From NCBI GenBank assembly GCA_002747105.1, contig PDSY01000017.1, positions 45,629 through 109,628 on the forward strand: DNA of 64,000 nucleotides, in the 5' to 3' direction. This document shows positions 34,251 through 43,392 of the stretch, piece by piece. The DNA comes from Flavobacteriales bacterium. GTDB lineage: Bacteria; Bacteroidota; Bacteroidia; Flavobacteriales; Weeksellaceae. The notes below the pieces were generated by a model. It made no database searches, was not told where the DNA came from, and was given only the letters and a program-made list of their open reading frames with translations. The translations under genes and the position numbers were made by a program. Numbering within the stretch: the first letter of the stretch is position 1; each line of letters starts with the position of its first letter.

Positions 34251-36191
34251 TTATTTTAAAATTTTTGTTATTACTTCTTCTCCTTTTTCGGAAACTACTT
34301 TTACTGTGTACGCTGCTTTCAAATTATCATTGAGTTTGATTACATAATCAGATGATGCATCAACATTCTTCTCTGAAATAACCAATTTTCCACTCATATC
34401 ATATACCTTAACTTCAGCCTTTTTCCAATTAGAATCAAACATTACTATATAATTTTGATGTGTTGGACTGTACACTACTCTCGTTCTTGAAGTTACTCCT
34501 GCTTGATCTTGAGTTCCTAAAACCAAAGGCTCTCCGTAATAAAAGTCGTAAGCTAAATTATTGTTAGTATATCCTTCAAGAGGTACAATATCTCCTTGTT
34601 TCACTTGTTTCACTTGTCCATTGGTATTCTTATAATAGAAACCTATCCCTTGTGCTAACTGATGAGTTCCATTCGGCACCAATGATGCATTTTCTCTGAT
34701 TTCAAACTTCAAAGAAGTAATATTAGTATTGTAACTATGTACCTTAATATTCTTACCTAAGAAATCATTTTCATTAGCTTCATTAATGTATAACCAATAG
34801 GTATTCCAAAGATTAGTATCATACCCTCCTTCTGGACTCTCTTCATAAGAACCAATAGGATTTGCACTCGCTGCCTTAACCTGTGCTGAATTAACATTAT
34901 TTTCTGAGAATCCTGTTGTCGCACCAGCATAAACCACATAGTAAGTTCTACCTACCTCATTACCTTGGCTATCTAAACCAATAATACCTAATTGTTTTAC
35001 AGTAGAATTAGCATTATTTCTAGGTGCTGCCACCCCATAAGGAACTGAGCTCATCCTAGTCTCATACTTAAATCTTCTTAAATTCGTAAAATTCAAAGCT
35101 TGATTAGCCCCAGTATTATCTTTCATTTTTACCACAAAAGTATCCATAGGACGAACGATCAAACGATCAACATCACCAGTTGGTACACCAGTAGGATAAG
35201 TAACATATCGATAAGTAGCTGCTGCAGAACCAACTTGATCACCAAAAGTAACGCCTGTGTGTTGCAGTCTAACTCCATAAATATTTGACAAGTTAGATCC
35301 ATTTGCATTCTGATGAATATAAGATAAATCAAGATTAGTTAAATAAGGGTTACCAAACTGATATAGGTTCTTACCAAAGTCGCCTTCCCAATCATTCCCT
35401 TGATGAAAAGCATCCTGGATATAAGTATTATACAACTCATTATAGTTGTTAATATTGGTTCCACCTGGACCAAAATTAACCCCCACTGCTGAATAATCTA
35501 AAGTCAAATCGGGTGTTGCCTCTTCAGCAAAAGGAACTCCAACCAAAGTATGCTTCACTGTAGTATCTAAACCTGAATTCTCGGCTCCTAACATGAAATA
35601 AGTACAACCATATACTCCTGTATCATCACCATAACCTATACTTTCGGATACTGCACTGGCATTATCAAAATATAGAGGCTCCTTCACCGTCCATCTTTCG
35701 TCAGTAAAAGTAACTCCAAAATCTTGTGAAAGTCCATCAATAATGTCCTTTTTATAAAACGGTAATCCAATCTGTTGGTAAGCACCATTAGATTCTCTTT
35801 GGTATTCTTGGTTGACAATTCCAGTAAGATTAGCTTGTGTAATTCCATGAATCGATAACTGACCATAAGTATTCATTTCCCCAACTTTGGAATAATCATA
35901 CCCCGTTGCAGTATCATTTATTCTATTATAAAAATTCCCACCATCAGTTTTATCAGCACCTGTTGCATCTAGTGTTTTAAACACATCAGCTGCAGTAGCA
36001 TCTACCATTACACTACCATGGTTTTCCCACTTTCCAGTGTCTTTAATCTGTAATCCTCCACCATTATATACCAACGCATCTTTGCCCACATAAACTAAGG
36101 CATCTTTATCAACATGACACATCACTTGCTGTGCGGACACAGAAGAAATTGCCAATGCTAAAGCCATTAAAGTTGTTATTTTTTTCTTCAT
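34251..36191 (-). CDS. T9SS type A sorting-domain protein
   Basis: 646 residues. Signal peptide to about 20 (SVSAQ), a long beta-rich central part without a domain I recognise, and a C-terminal sorting domain (about 575-646: VKVYDMSGKLVI, then KAAYTVKVVSEKGEEVITKILK-like ending split at 627-646). Two repeats of the DKDALVYVG/GKDALVYNG type lie near the N-terminus (about 28-43). It is co-transcribed with the small membrane protein. A large surface protein of unknown function; promoter TTTG-N21-TATATTTG. Confidence 0.82.
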   Translation of the reverse strand: MKKKITTLMALALAISSVSAQQVMCHVDKDALVYVGKDALVYNGGGLQIKDTGKWENHGSVMVDATAADVFKTLDATGADKTDGGNFYNRINDTATGYDYSKVGEMNTYGQLSIHGITQANLTGIVNQEYQRESNGAYQQIGLPFYKKDIIDGLSQDFGVTFTDERWTVKEPLYFDNASAVSESIGYGDDTGVYGCTYFMLGAENSGLDTTVKHTLVGVPFAEEATPDLTLDYSAVGVNFGPGGTNINNYNELYNTYIQDAFHQGNDWEGDFGKNLYQFGNPYLTNLDLSYIHQNANGSNLSNIYGVRLQHTGVTFGDQVGSAAATYRYVTYPTGVPTGDVDRLIVRPMDTFVVKMKDNTGANQALNFTNLRRFKYETRMSSVPYGVAAPRNNANSTVKQLGIIGLDSQGNEVGRTYYVVYAGATTGFSENNVNSAQVKAASANPIGSYEESPEGGYDTNLWNTYWLYINEANENDFLGKNIKVHSYNTNITSLKFEIRENASLVPNGTHQLAQGIGFYYKNTNGQVKQVKQGDIVPLEGYTNNNLAYDFYYGEPLVLGTQDQAGVTSRTRVVYSPTHQNYIVMFDSNWKKAEVKVYDMSGKLVISEKNVDASSDYVIKLNDNLKAAYTVKVVSEKGEEVITKILK

Positions 36192-36232
36192 ATTAAAAAA
36201 TTTTATGTTTTTTATATACTATAACTATTTTG

Positions 36233-36265
36233 CAAATATAAAACATTTATTTTATATCTAACAAA
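36233..36265 (-). promoter_or_regulatory. Promoter of the T9SS cargo/small protein operon
   Basis: Plus CAAATATA (36233-36240) and CAAA (36262-36265) are TATATTTG and TTTG on minus with 21 bp between, a good match to the Bacteroidetes promoter. The start codon lies 41 bp downstream. Confidence 0.65.
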
Positions 36266-36335
36266 TTAAATTAAAAAATATTTAAACTCGTCCTTGGAGA
36301 ATCAAAAACCATGCCAAAAAAAACATCGCCTAAAA

Positions 36336-37493
36336 CTAAATTTTGATTTCCTTTTGCTCTCCTGCATTATACATATAGTTTTCCAACATTTTTTCAGTTG
36401 TTCCTCTTAAACCTCTTGCTCCAAGACCTTTTTCCATGGTCTCTTCCACAATTTTCTCTATCCCTTCATCGGTGAACACAAAATCGGTTCCGTCCATTTT
36501 AAATAATTCTACATATTGATTGACAATAGAATTTTTAGGCTCTTTCATGATTCTTATCATTGTTTCTTTGGTCAGTTTATCCAAATAGGTGATAATCGGA
36601 AATCTTCCTAGCAATTCTGGAATCAAACCAAACTTCCTTAAATCTATCGCATTGATATTCCTCAACAAATTATCCGTTTCATTTTCACCCTGTTCTTCTT
36701 TACTAAAACCAATCGCATGTTTATTCAGTCGTCTTTCGATAATCTCCTGAATACCATCGAACGCTCCTCCCGCAATAAACAAAATATTTTTTGTATTCAC
36801 TTGAATATACTTTTGGTCAGGATGCTTTCTACCTCCTTGTGGTGGAACATTCACAATACTACCTTCCAATAATTTCAATAAACCTTGCTGAACACCTTCT
36901 CCAGAAACATCTCTCGTAATACTCGCATTATCAGCTTTCCTAGCAATTTTGTCAATCTCATCAATAAAGACAATTCCTTTTTCTGCCTTATCTACATCAT
37001 AATCTGCGACCATCAATAACCTCGACAAAATACTCTCCACATCTTCTCCTACATAACCCGCTTCTGTCAAAATCGTTGCATCTACAATACAAAAAGGAAC
37101 ATTCAGTTCTCTAGCAATCGTCTTTGCCAATAGCGTTTTCCCTGTCCCCGTTTCTCCAACCATTAAAATATTGGATTTCTCAATCTCAACTTCTTTATTT
37201 TCTTCCTTAGCGTGGAGTAATCTTTTGTAATGATTGTAAACCGCAATCGCTAACTGTTTTTTGGCTTGATCCTGACCGATAACATAATCGTCCAAATGAG
37301 CCTTAATCTCTTTGGGTTTCTTCAAATCGGTCATCGTCTCGGCAGGAGAAAACCCATCTGCACCTCCACTTTCCTTTACAATCGCATGAGCCTGTTCTAT
37401 ACAATGCTCACATATAAAACCCTGCTGACCAGAAATCAACATTTGTACTTCTTTCCTCTGCCTTCCACAAAAGGAACATTGGTTTGGATTCAT
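36336..37493 (-). CDS. clpX: ATP-dependent Clp protease ATP-binding subunit ClpX
   Basis: ClpX unfolds substrates and feeds them to ClpP. 385 residues, slightly shorter than the usual 410-424. N-terminal zinc domain with Cys6, Cys9, Cys28 and Cys31, Walker A GETGTGKT (113-120), Walker B FIDEIDK (about 181-187), the pore loop GYVG and the C-terminal sensor GLGARGLR. clpP is not adjacent. No clear promoter; the upstream spacer is repetitive. Confidence 0.97.
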   Translation of the reverse strand: MNPNQCSFCGRQRKEVQMLISGQQGFICEHCIEQAHAIVKESGGADGFSPAETMTDLKKPKEIKAHLDDYVIGQDQAKKQLAIAVYNHYKRLLHAKEENKEVEIEKSNILMVGETGTGKTLLAKTIARELNVPFCIVDATILTEAGYVGEDVESILSRLLMVADYDVDKAEKGIVFIDEIDKIARKADNASITRDVSGEGVQQGLLKLLEGSIVNVPPQGGRKHPDQKYIQVNTKNILFIAGGAFDGIQEIIERRLNKHAIGFSKEEQGENETDNLLRNINAIDLRKFGLIPELLGRFPIITYLDKLTKETMIRIMKEPKNSIVNQYVELFKMDGTDFVFTDEGIEKIVEETMEKGLGARGLRGTTEKMLENYMYNAGEQKEIKI

Positions 37494-37535
37494 ATTTTTT
37501 TCTTTTTTTTGTATAATGATTTGTTGACCTATTGA

Positions 37536-37644
37536 TTTATGATTTATTGTATTAATGACTTATTGATTTTTGATTTATTGATTTACTGTATTGTGTTGTT
37601 TAACATCTAATCATTCATCATTGTACATCTAATCATTCATCATT
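37536..37644. repeat. Heptad-like words and a 22-bp duplication upstream of clpX
   Basis: At 37536-37595 TTGATTT/TGATTTA words recur at 7-bp steps. ACATCTAATCATTCATCATT occurs at 37603-37622 and again at 37625-37644 (period 22). The spacer lies between clpX and the HIT gene. Confidence 0.65.
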
Positions 37645-37664
37645 ACTCATCAAGTCATTGTACA

Positions 37665-38051
37665 TTAATCAATTATCATGGTTTGTATTTCTTTATACTC
37701 CTCTGGCGATAATTCCAATCTTTCTTTATTAAAATTCAAGTCGTCCATGGATTGAAGTGGCACCAAATGAATATGTGCATGAGGAACTTCCAAGCCAATC
37801 ACTGCTACTCCTACCCTTTTACAAGGAATTGCCTTCCCTATTTTTTTTGCCACCTTCTGCGCAAAAGCCCACAAATCTTTATATTCTTCGGTGTCTAAAT
37901 CGAAAATCAAATCGACCTCCTTTTTGGGAATGACCAAAGTATGCCCTTTCGCTAAAGGCATTACATCTAAAAACGCCAAAAAACGCTCATCCTCCGCAAT
38001 CTTGTAGGCAGGAATTTCACCATTAACGATTTTTGTAAATATTGAACTCAT
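37665..38051 (-). CDS. HIT family nucleotide hydrolase/transferase
   Basis: 128 residues, the standard size of HINT-type proteins. HAHIHL at 91-96 gives the His triad (His91, His93, His95); the N-terminal CxFCKI-type zinc cysteines are replaced (SSIFTKIVNGE), as in many bacterial HIT proteins. It hydrolyses purine nucleotide phosphoramidates in general; the cellular role is unknown. greA lies upstream on the same strand, 105 bp away. Confidence 0.93.
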   Translation of the reverse strand: MSSIFTKIVNGEIPAYKIAEDERFLAFLDVMPLAKGHTLVIPKKEVDLIFDLDTEEYKDLWAFAQKVAKKIGKAIPCKRVGVAVIGLEVPHAHIHLVPLQSMDDLNFNKERLELSPEEYKEIQTMIID

Positions 38052-38061
38052 TTTTTTATAG

Positions 38062-38156
38062 TTGTTTAGTTAGTCTAGTAGTCAGTAACCTAGTAGTTAG
38101 TAGTCAGAATACTAGATAACTAAAACACTAGATAACTAGAATACTGAATAACTGAA
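38062..38156. repeat. CTAGTAGTCAG / ACTAGATAACT repeat spacer
   Basis: CTAGTAGTCAG, CTAGTAGTTAGTAGTCAG and two ACTAGATAACTA units fill the hit-greA spacer. The same words occur in the 46-bp array at 5285-5520, in the same left-right order. Confidence 0.65.
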
Positions 38157-38630
38157 TTACTTCAATTCTATCTCCAAAACATCAAAGACCAATTTATTAC
38201 CATTGGGCAAAAGAATTTCGGCAGTTTCGCCTACTTTTTTACCTAATAACCCTTTGGCAATTGGGGTATTGACAGAGATTTTACCCTTCTTAATATCACT
38301 TTCGTTATCAGGAACTAATGTAAAAGTTTGCTCCTTTTTAGTAGCGTGATTTAATAATTTCACAGTCATTAAAATCGATACCTTAGAAGTATCCAATTGA
38401 GAAGCATCTATTACTTTAGAATCTCCTATGATAGCTTGTAATTTAGCAATTTTCATTTCCAACAACCCTTGCGCTTCCTTTGCTGCATCATATTCTGCAT
38501 TTTCGGACAAATCTCCTTTATCTCTCGCCTCGGCAATCTGTTGGGTAACTTTTGGTCTTTCTACTGTTTCCAACTGCTCCAACTCGGCTTTCATTTTTTC
38601 TAATCCTTCTTTCGTAACATATGTTGCCAT
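38157..38630 (-). CDS. greA: Transcription elongation factor GreA
   Basis: GreA enters the RNA polymerase channel and triggers cleavage of backtracked RNA. 157 residues: N-terminal coiled coil (1-75) with the acidic tip DLSENAEYDAAKE (about 39-51), and a C-terminal FKBP-like domain with NGNKLVFDVLEIELK at the end. 85 bp upstream lies a TATATTTG box on minus (plus CAAATATA 38715-38722). Confidence 0.97.
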   Translation of the reverse strand: MATYVTKEGLEKMKAELEQLETVERPKVTQQIAEARDKGDLSENAEYDAAKEAQGLLEMKIAKLQAIIGDSKVIDASQLDTSKVSILMTVKLLNHATKKEQTFTLVPDNESDIKKGKISVNTPIAKGLLGKKVGETAEILLPNGNKLVFDVLEIELK

Positions 38631-38714
38631 AATTTTTCTTAATTTTGTAAATAGAAATAAAAAAATTATCCGAACTAATGTCAGACAATTTTTACTCCTT
38701 TGGTTTTAATAGGA

Positions 38715-38722
38715 CAAATATA
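38715..38722 (-). promoter_or_regulatory. -7 box of greA
   Basis: CAAATATA on plus is TATATTTG on minus, about 85 bp upstream of the greA start. Confidence 0.4.
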
Positions 38723-38745
38723 CAAAATATTTTTCAATGAGAATA

Positions 38746-39186
38746 ATGAAACATTTCAAAATTTTATTTATATTAATAATTATCAACAACTTAGCTTTCA
38801 ACTCTTGTAAAAATAGAGAAGAAACGATTGATTGTTTCCCGAATGTGAATATTAATGTTAGCCTCAACCTGAACCTCCCTGCTTATCAGCCTTTACAAAA
38901 TGTGGGCGGTTGGGTTTATATTAACGAACAAAATGCTGGCACAAAAGGACTTCTCCTCATTAGAACCACCAATGGATTTATCGCTTATGATAGAAATGCT
39001 CCTCATATTTGCCCCAGCCAAGACACTCGACTAAAAGTAGAGAACGATATTAAAATCATCTGTCCAAAAGATGGTGCAGAATGGATTTTACTAACAGGCG
39101 AACCTGTAAAAATTGCCGAAATTCCGCCTAAAAGATACTTTGTGTATTACCAACCGAACAACAATCATTTAACTATTACTAACTAA
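38746..39186 (+). CDS. Rieske-like lipoprotein with altered cluster motif
   Basis: About 146 residues; ATG at 38746 chosen over 38737 because the signal peptide starts more typically with MKHFK. The lipid-bearing Cys is at residue 21 (FNSC). The rest looks like a Rieske fold: FIAYDRNAPHICPS, then IICPKDGAEWILLTGEPV. True Rieske motifs are CxH...CxxH; here the first is reversed to H-x-C and the second is CPKD, so two His ligands are missing. A 2Fe-2S cluster is unlikely. dtd follows with overlapping stop/start. Confidence 0.68.
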   Translation: MKHFKILFILIIINNLAFNSCKNREETIDCFPNVNINVSLNLNLPAYQPLQNVGGWVYINEQNAGTKGLLLIRTTNGFIAYDRNAPHICPSQDTRLKVENDIKIICPKDGAEWILLTGEPVKIAEIPPKRYFVYYQPNNNHLTITN

Positions 39187-39635
39187 TGAAAATCGTATTA
39201 CAAAGAGTTTCCGAAGCCAATGTAAAGGTAGAAGGCAAAATTGTGGGTGAAATCAAAAAAGGACTAATATTATTAATTGGCATTCATCAAGACGACACAC
39301 AAGAAGATGCCGATTGGTTGATTAGAAAAATCCTACATCTGAGAATTTTTTCGGATGAAAATGGGAAAATGAACCTCTCGGTAAAAGATATTGAAGGTGA
39401 AATATTGTGTATTAGTCAGTTCACTTTATTGGCGGATTATAAAAAAGGCAACCGACCATCTTTTATCAAAGCGATGAAGCCCGAAAATGCTATTCCATTG
39501 ATGGATTATTTTGTTTCGGAAATAAAAAAATCCTGCCTCAAAATTGAGCAAGGAATTTTTGGTGCTGATATGAAAGTCAGTCTCATAAATGATGGACCTG
39601 TAACCATCGTGCTTAATTCACATACAAAAGACTAA
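39186..39635 (+). CDS. dtd: D-aminoacyl-tRNA deacylase
   Basis: Dtd removes D-amino acids (and glycine from tRNA-Ala) from mischarged tRNA. 149 residues with SQFTLLADYKKGNRPSF (about 78-94) containing the SQFTL motif and the cross-subunit NDGPVTIVL (about 137-145, Gly-Pro). Start overlaps the previous stop (TAATGA), so it is translated from the same mRNA as the Rieske-like gene. Confidence 0.96.
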   Translation: MKIVLQRVSEANVKVEGKIVGEIKKGLILLIGIHQDDTQEDADWLIRKILHLRIFSDENGKMNLSVKDIEGEILCISQFTLLADYKKGNRPSFIKAMKPENAIPLMDYFVSEIKKSCLKIEQGIFGADMKVSLINDGPVTIVLNSHTKD

Positions 39636-39670
39636 GAATATTCAGCTAATCTTATCATTTGGAGTTGGGT

Positions 39671-40306
39671 TTAGAAAAAAGGATTATTTTCCTTTTCAAA
39701 ACCAATATTAGTTGGAGAGCCGTGTCCACAATACACCTTTGTTTCAGGGTCAAGCGTAAAAAGTTTATTTTCTATACTCTCCAAAAGTTGCTGATGATCC
39801 GCCTTATACAAATCTGTTCTCCCTATACTTCCTTGAAAAAGTACATCACCAGAAATAATAAACTTTTGCGCCTGATGACAAAACGCAATATGCCCCGGAG
39901 AATGCCCTGGCAGATGATAAACATCAAACTCATCTTCTCCTAAAAATAATTTATTTCCCTCTTCAACATACTTTATTTCTCCATTGAATTTTTTACAATC
40001 AAAGCCATAACGCCTTGCACTATCAGGATTTCGATCCAAAATCTCTTGCTCTATCTGATGCAAAAGCACAGGAACACGATAGGTATCAAAAGCCCATTGC
40101 AAACCAAAAACATGATCAAGGTGAGCATGCGTAATGAGTATATTTTTAATCTTCAATTGTTTATCTTTAATAAAGTCTTCCAAAAGAGCAGTTTCTTGCG
40201 GATGAAAATTCCCTGCATCTATTATAAAAGCGTCTTTTTTTTCGTTGTAAACAATATAAGTGTTTTCAGAAAAAGGATTAAATGTAAATTTTTCTACTGT
40301 TATCAT
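39671..40306 (-). CDS. MBL-fold metallo-hydrolase (glyoxalase II-like)
   Basis: 211 residues with the metallo-beta-lactamase motif THAHLDHVFG (His61, His63, Asp65, His66 region), GHSPGHIAF, SGDVLFQGSIGRTD and the last ligand YCGHG. The family hydrolyses thioesters such as S-lactoylglutathione; lacking a C-terminal glyoxalase II extension, the substrate is open. TATTTTTG box upstream. It is divergent from the PPTase gene and convergent with dtd. Confidence 0.9.
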   Translation of the reverse strand: MITVEKFTFNPFSENTYIVYNEKKDAFIIDAGNFHPQETALLEDFIKDKQLKIKNILITHAHLDHVFGLQWAFDTYRVPVLLHQIEQEILDRNPDSARRYGFDCKKFNGEIKYVEEGNKLFLGEDEFDVYHLPGHSPGHIAFCHQAQKFIISGDVLFQGSIGRTDLYKADHQQLLESIENKLFTLDPETKVYCGHGSPTNIGFEKENNPFF

Positions 40307-40311
40307 AAAAA

Positions 40312-40319
40312 CAAAAATA
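40312..40319 (-). promoter_or_regulatory. -7 box of the MBL hydrolase gene
   Basis: CAAAAATA on plus is TATTTTTG on minus, 5 bp before the start, so a leaderless transcript is possible. Confidence 0.4.
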
Positions 40320-40338
40320 CATAAAAAATATTATTATG

Positions 40339-40346
40339 TACATTTG
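40339..40346 (+). promoter_or_regulatory. -7 box of the PPTase gene
   Basis: TACATTTG ends 18 bp before the ATG at 40365. Confidence 0.5.
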
Positions 40347-40364
40347 TGAATAAAAAATGCCGAA

Positions 40365-40973
40365 ATGCCTTTATACAAAACCATAAAACATCAAGACACT
40401 CAGGTTTATCTTTGGAAATACGATGAGACAGACATTTTAGATGCGGAAAAATTAATTGAAAAAGAAAATATAGAAAAGGTTCAAAAGTATCGGAATAAAA
40501 AATTAACCGAATTTATCATGATACGAGCCTTGAAAAATATTGATTTCCCTGAAGATAAGATTTTGTATAAAGCAACAGGAGAACCTTATTTTGGTTCCAC
40601 TCAAAAGCATCTTTCGATTACGCATTCTTTCCCTTTTGCTGGATTGGCAATCGCTAAAAACAAGGTAGGCATAGACCTTGAAAAAGTTCAGCCTAAAATC
40701 CAAAAACTAAGCCCAAAATTCATCAACGCCAACGAAGAAAAATGGCTAAAAAAAGAAGTGGATTATCTTACGATTATTTGGTGTATCAAAGAAGCTTTGT
40801 ATAAACTCCACCCGAGTAAACATTGGTCTTTGAAAAAACATTATGAAGTTTTCCCCTTTGAGTTAAATACATTAGACAAAATTTCTTGCCGAGTTTTTGA
40901 TGAAAACACTGAAGATTTTTATACCGCAAAAGTCATGAAAATGGAAGATTATTATTTGGCGATAGTACAATAA
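40365..40973 (+). CDS. 4'-phosphopantetheinyl transferase superfamily protein
   Basis: 202 residues in the Sfp-like two-domain arrangement. GIDLEKVQPK (about 104-113) gives the first Mg-binding Asp, WCIKEALYK (about 144-152) the W-x-x-K-E-A-x-x-K motif. It moves phosphopantetheine from CoA to carrier proteins. No biosynthetic cluster lies nearby, so it may serve the fatty-acid carrier or an unlinked pathway. Confidence 0.93.
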   Translation: MPLYKTIKHQDTQVYLWKYDETDILDAEKLIEKENIEKVQKYRNKKLTEFIMIRALKNIDFPEDKILYKATGEPYFGSTQKHLSITHSFPFAGLAIAKNKVGIDLEKVQPKIQKLSPKFINANEEKWLKKEVDYLTIIWCIKEALYKLHPSKHWSLKKHYEVFPFELNTLDKISCRVFDENTEDFYTAKVMKMEDYYLAIVQ

Positions 40974-41028
40974 TCGGTCATTTCACTAACTATCAACAAC
41001 ACGATTTACAAATTCGTTATGTGAATTA

Positions 41029-43263
41029 TTAAAGTGTAAATGGGGTAAAACTTTTCCTTTGCTCAAGACTCACATCAAAAATAAGCTCCAATAGATTCTG
41101 AATATTTTTCAGTTCTGTTAAATACATCGTTTGATTAATATCTCTGAAATCCACAAACTTTTCATTTTCGATTTCGGTTTTCCTTTTTTCAATCAATTGA
41201 TGAACAATACTTTGATGATGCTCCTTTGTTTCTTCAGAATCAACCTCATCCATTTTATCCTCCAAAAGGGCAATCGTTTTATTCATTTCGGAATTGATTT
41301 TTTGATGCCAAAAATGAAAATCAATTTCAGGGAAAGTGCGTTCGTTTTCAAAATACTGAGCAAGCGAAGCAATGTAGGCTGTAATCAGGTGAGAGGTGTT
41401 CACAAACTGATGAATCGTTCGCATTTTCTCCTCGGCAATTTTGGGATTAGAAAGCATTCTCTGGAACGCATCCGACATATTCGCCAAGTGAATAATCGCA
41501 TCTTTTCGCCTTAATTTATAATCTAAAACCGAAGGCTTTTCCTGCTCATTCCTCCGAATACTGATTTCAAAATAGGCTTGATTTGCCAACAAAGATTTCT
41601 TCATTAAACTCCAAATAATTTGCTTCTCCCAAACAGGCAAGACAAAATAAGACGCAATGAAAATCACAGAACCTGCCACAAAAGTATCTATCAACCTATC
41701 GAAGAATAATTCGTTGACGGAATTAGGTTGCAAATAATTGAAAGTAATGAAAATATAAATCGTCATAAAGAAAACCGCCCAAGCGTATTTCCCCTTAATA
41801 AAGGAAAAACAAAGTATCATACTGAGTGAAGTAATCAGCAATAAAATAATCGGATGATGAATATAAGTTAAAATTAAATACGCCAAAATCGCTCCTGAAA
41901 TCGTTCCATAAACCCGTAAAATATTCCGATGTTTGGTAACGCTATAAGCTGGTCGCATAATCGCTACAATGGTAATCAAAATCCAATAAGAATGTCCTAT
42001 TCCTAAAAAATCCAATTGTGAAATCGCATAACCCAAAACCATCGCAAAACTCATTCTGATAGCATAACGAAAATGAGCCGACTTTAAAGAAAAATTATTG
42101 ATAAAAACCTTGAAATTTAATTTTTCCTGATGCGGAGCAAACTTTTCGTAATCCAACCCTGTGGATAAACTTTTGGCGATTTTAGTATCTTGATTCAGGT
42201 ATTTGTAAATGGTTTCTATCGCCTTCGTCGTGTCCTTTATCCTTGATAAAATTAATCGTAAAGACATTAAATCTTCCAAATTTTCCGGCGATATTTTTTC
42301 TTTTCTTAACTGAAAATAAGCATTATAGAGTTGCTCTAATTCTTGATGAATATTTTTAATCGGTTTTCGTTTTTTTCCTGCTTGTAAGCCAATACCGATA
42401 TTTTCAATTTCTTTGGAAAGATAAACCAAATATTCACTGATTTTCGGTAAAATATCATTATCACCAAATCTTTGGTGGAGTTTTGTATAATTTTGATTGG
42501 AGGTTAAAAGTTGCTCATACAAATCGATAGCATTCAGAAACATCAACATTAATAATCTACTTTGAGTAGTGGATTCCTTGACAATGGTTCTGGTTTTGAA
42601 AACGACTTCTCGAGATTCCTCTTGAAGATTTTTAATCACGACTTGATGAGCGATAATCTTCTTTAAAATCTCATTTCTATTGGCATTAGGCGAAAAAAGT
42701 TGAGCCCTAAGTTTCAGGTATTTGGAAAGTTCAAGGTAATTCTCCCCAATAATTTGGCTCGGTAATTTATACGGCTGAAGTTTCATCAACACCATAAAAA
42801 CAACTAAAAACCAAAAGGCTCCCGCTCCTACCAAAAGTACATTTTTAAGAATGGAACTCGTTGGGTCTAATGAACCTTGCACAAAGATGGAGAAAACCAC
42901 CAAAGTCAATCCACCTACCGTTGCCATTCGTTGCCCATAAACGCCAATCATAGCAAAAAACAGGGTGAAAACAATAATTTCAAAGTAGATTAATGGTGGA
43001 TAATCTTTTACTAAACAAGCCACAAAAACAACGAATGAAAAAGAAAAAATAGTCATTATCAACGAATTTCTTCTTCGGATATAAGGTCCTGTAATATCCG
43101 TTAGTCCAGCGAAACTCGTTGCTAATGGAAATAAAAAATAGTCTTTTAAAAGTCCAAAATAAGCCAAAATAAGACTTGGAATAACGGCAGCAAGGGTAAT
43201 TCTGATACCAGAAAAAACATACTGACTGCTAATGAATTTTTGAATTTGACCTTTATATTGCAT
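41029..43263 (-). CDS. FUSC family membrane protein (YccS/YhfK-like)
   Basis: 744 residues in the duplicated form of the family: six N-terminal membrane helices (about 17-165), a long cytoplasmic helical part (about 170-400), a second set of helices (about 405-545) and a soluble helical C-terminus. The PxxAVSxHRN-like motif appears as RPAYSVTKHRN in the second half (about 440-450). Members are thought to export small aromatic or toxic compounds. TATCTTTG box 26 bp upstream. Confidence 0.87.
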   Translation of the reverse strand: MQYKGQIQKFISSQYVFSGIRITLAAVIPSLILAYFGLLKDYFLFPLATSFAGLTDITGPYIRRRNSLIMTIFSFSFVVFVACLVKDYPPLIYFEIIVFTLFFAMIGVYGQRMATVGGLTLVVFSIFVQGSLDPTSSILKNVLLVGAGAFWFLVVFMVLMKLQPYKLPSQIIGENYLELSKYLKLRAQLFSPNANRNEILKKIIAHQVVIKNLQEESREVVFKTRTIVKESTTQSRLLMLMFLNAIDLYEQLLTSNQNYTKLHQRFGDNDILPKISEYLVYLSKEIENIGIGLQAGKKRKPIKNIHQELEQLYNAYFQLRKEKISPENLEDLMSLRLILSRIKDTTKAIETIYKYLNQDTKIAKSLSTGLDYEKFAPHQEKLNFKVFINNFSLKSAHFRYAIRMSFAMVLGYAISQLDFLGIGHSYWILITIVAIMRPAYSVTKHRNILRVYGTISGAILAYLILTYIHHPIILLLITSLSMILCFSFIKGKYAWAVFFMTIYIFITFNYLQPNSVNELFFDRLIDTFVAGSVIFIASYFVLPVWEKQIIWSLMKKSLLANQAYFEISIRRNEQEKPSVLDYKLRRKDAIIHLANMSDAFQRMLSNPKIAEEKMRTIHQFVNTSHLITAYIASLAQYFENERTFPEIDFHFWHQKINSEMNKTIALLEDKMDEVDSEETKEHHQSIVHQLIEKRKTEIENEKFVDFRDINQTMYLTELKNIQNLLELIFDVSLEQRKSFTPFTL

Positions 43264-43289
43264 TCTTTTCTATCGTTATTTTGAAGTGG

Positions 43290-43297
43290 CAAAGATA
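43290..43297 (-). promoter_or_regulatory. -7 box of the FUSC gene
   Basis: CAAAGATA on plus is TATCTTTG on minus, 26 bp before the start at 43263. Confidence 0.5.
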
Positions 43298-43344
43298 TGG
43301 ATTAGTTTTATAATACCATTTTGTGTTAAAATAACCGCAATAAA

Positions 43345-43371
43345 AAAACTCCGATGCTTTATCGGAGTTTT
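43345..43371 (-). terminator. Terminator of the porU-porV operon
   Basis: AAAACTCCGAT-gcttt-ATCGGAGTTTT is a perfect 11-bp stem with a T-run on the minus strand. Confidence 0.85.
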
Positions 43372-43392
43372 GATATAAAATATTTCGTCTTA

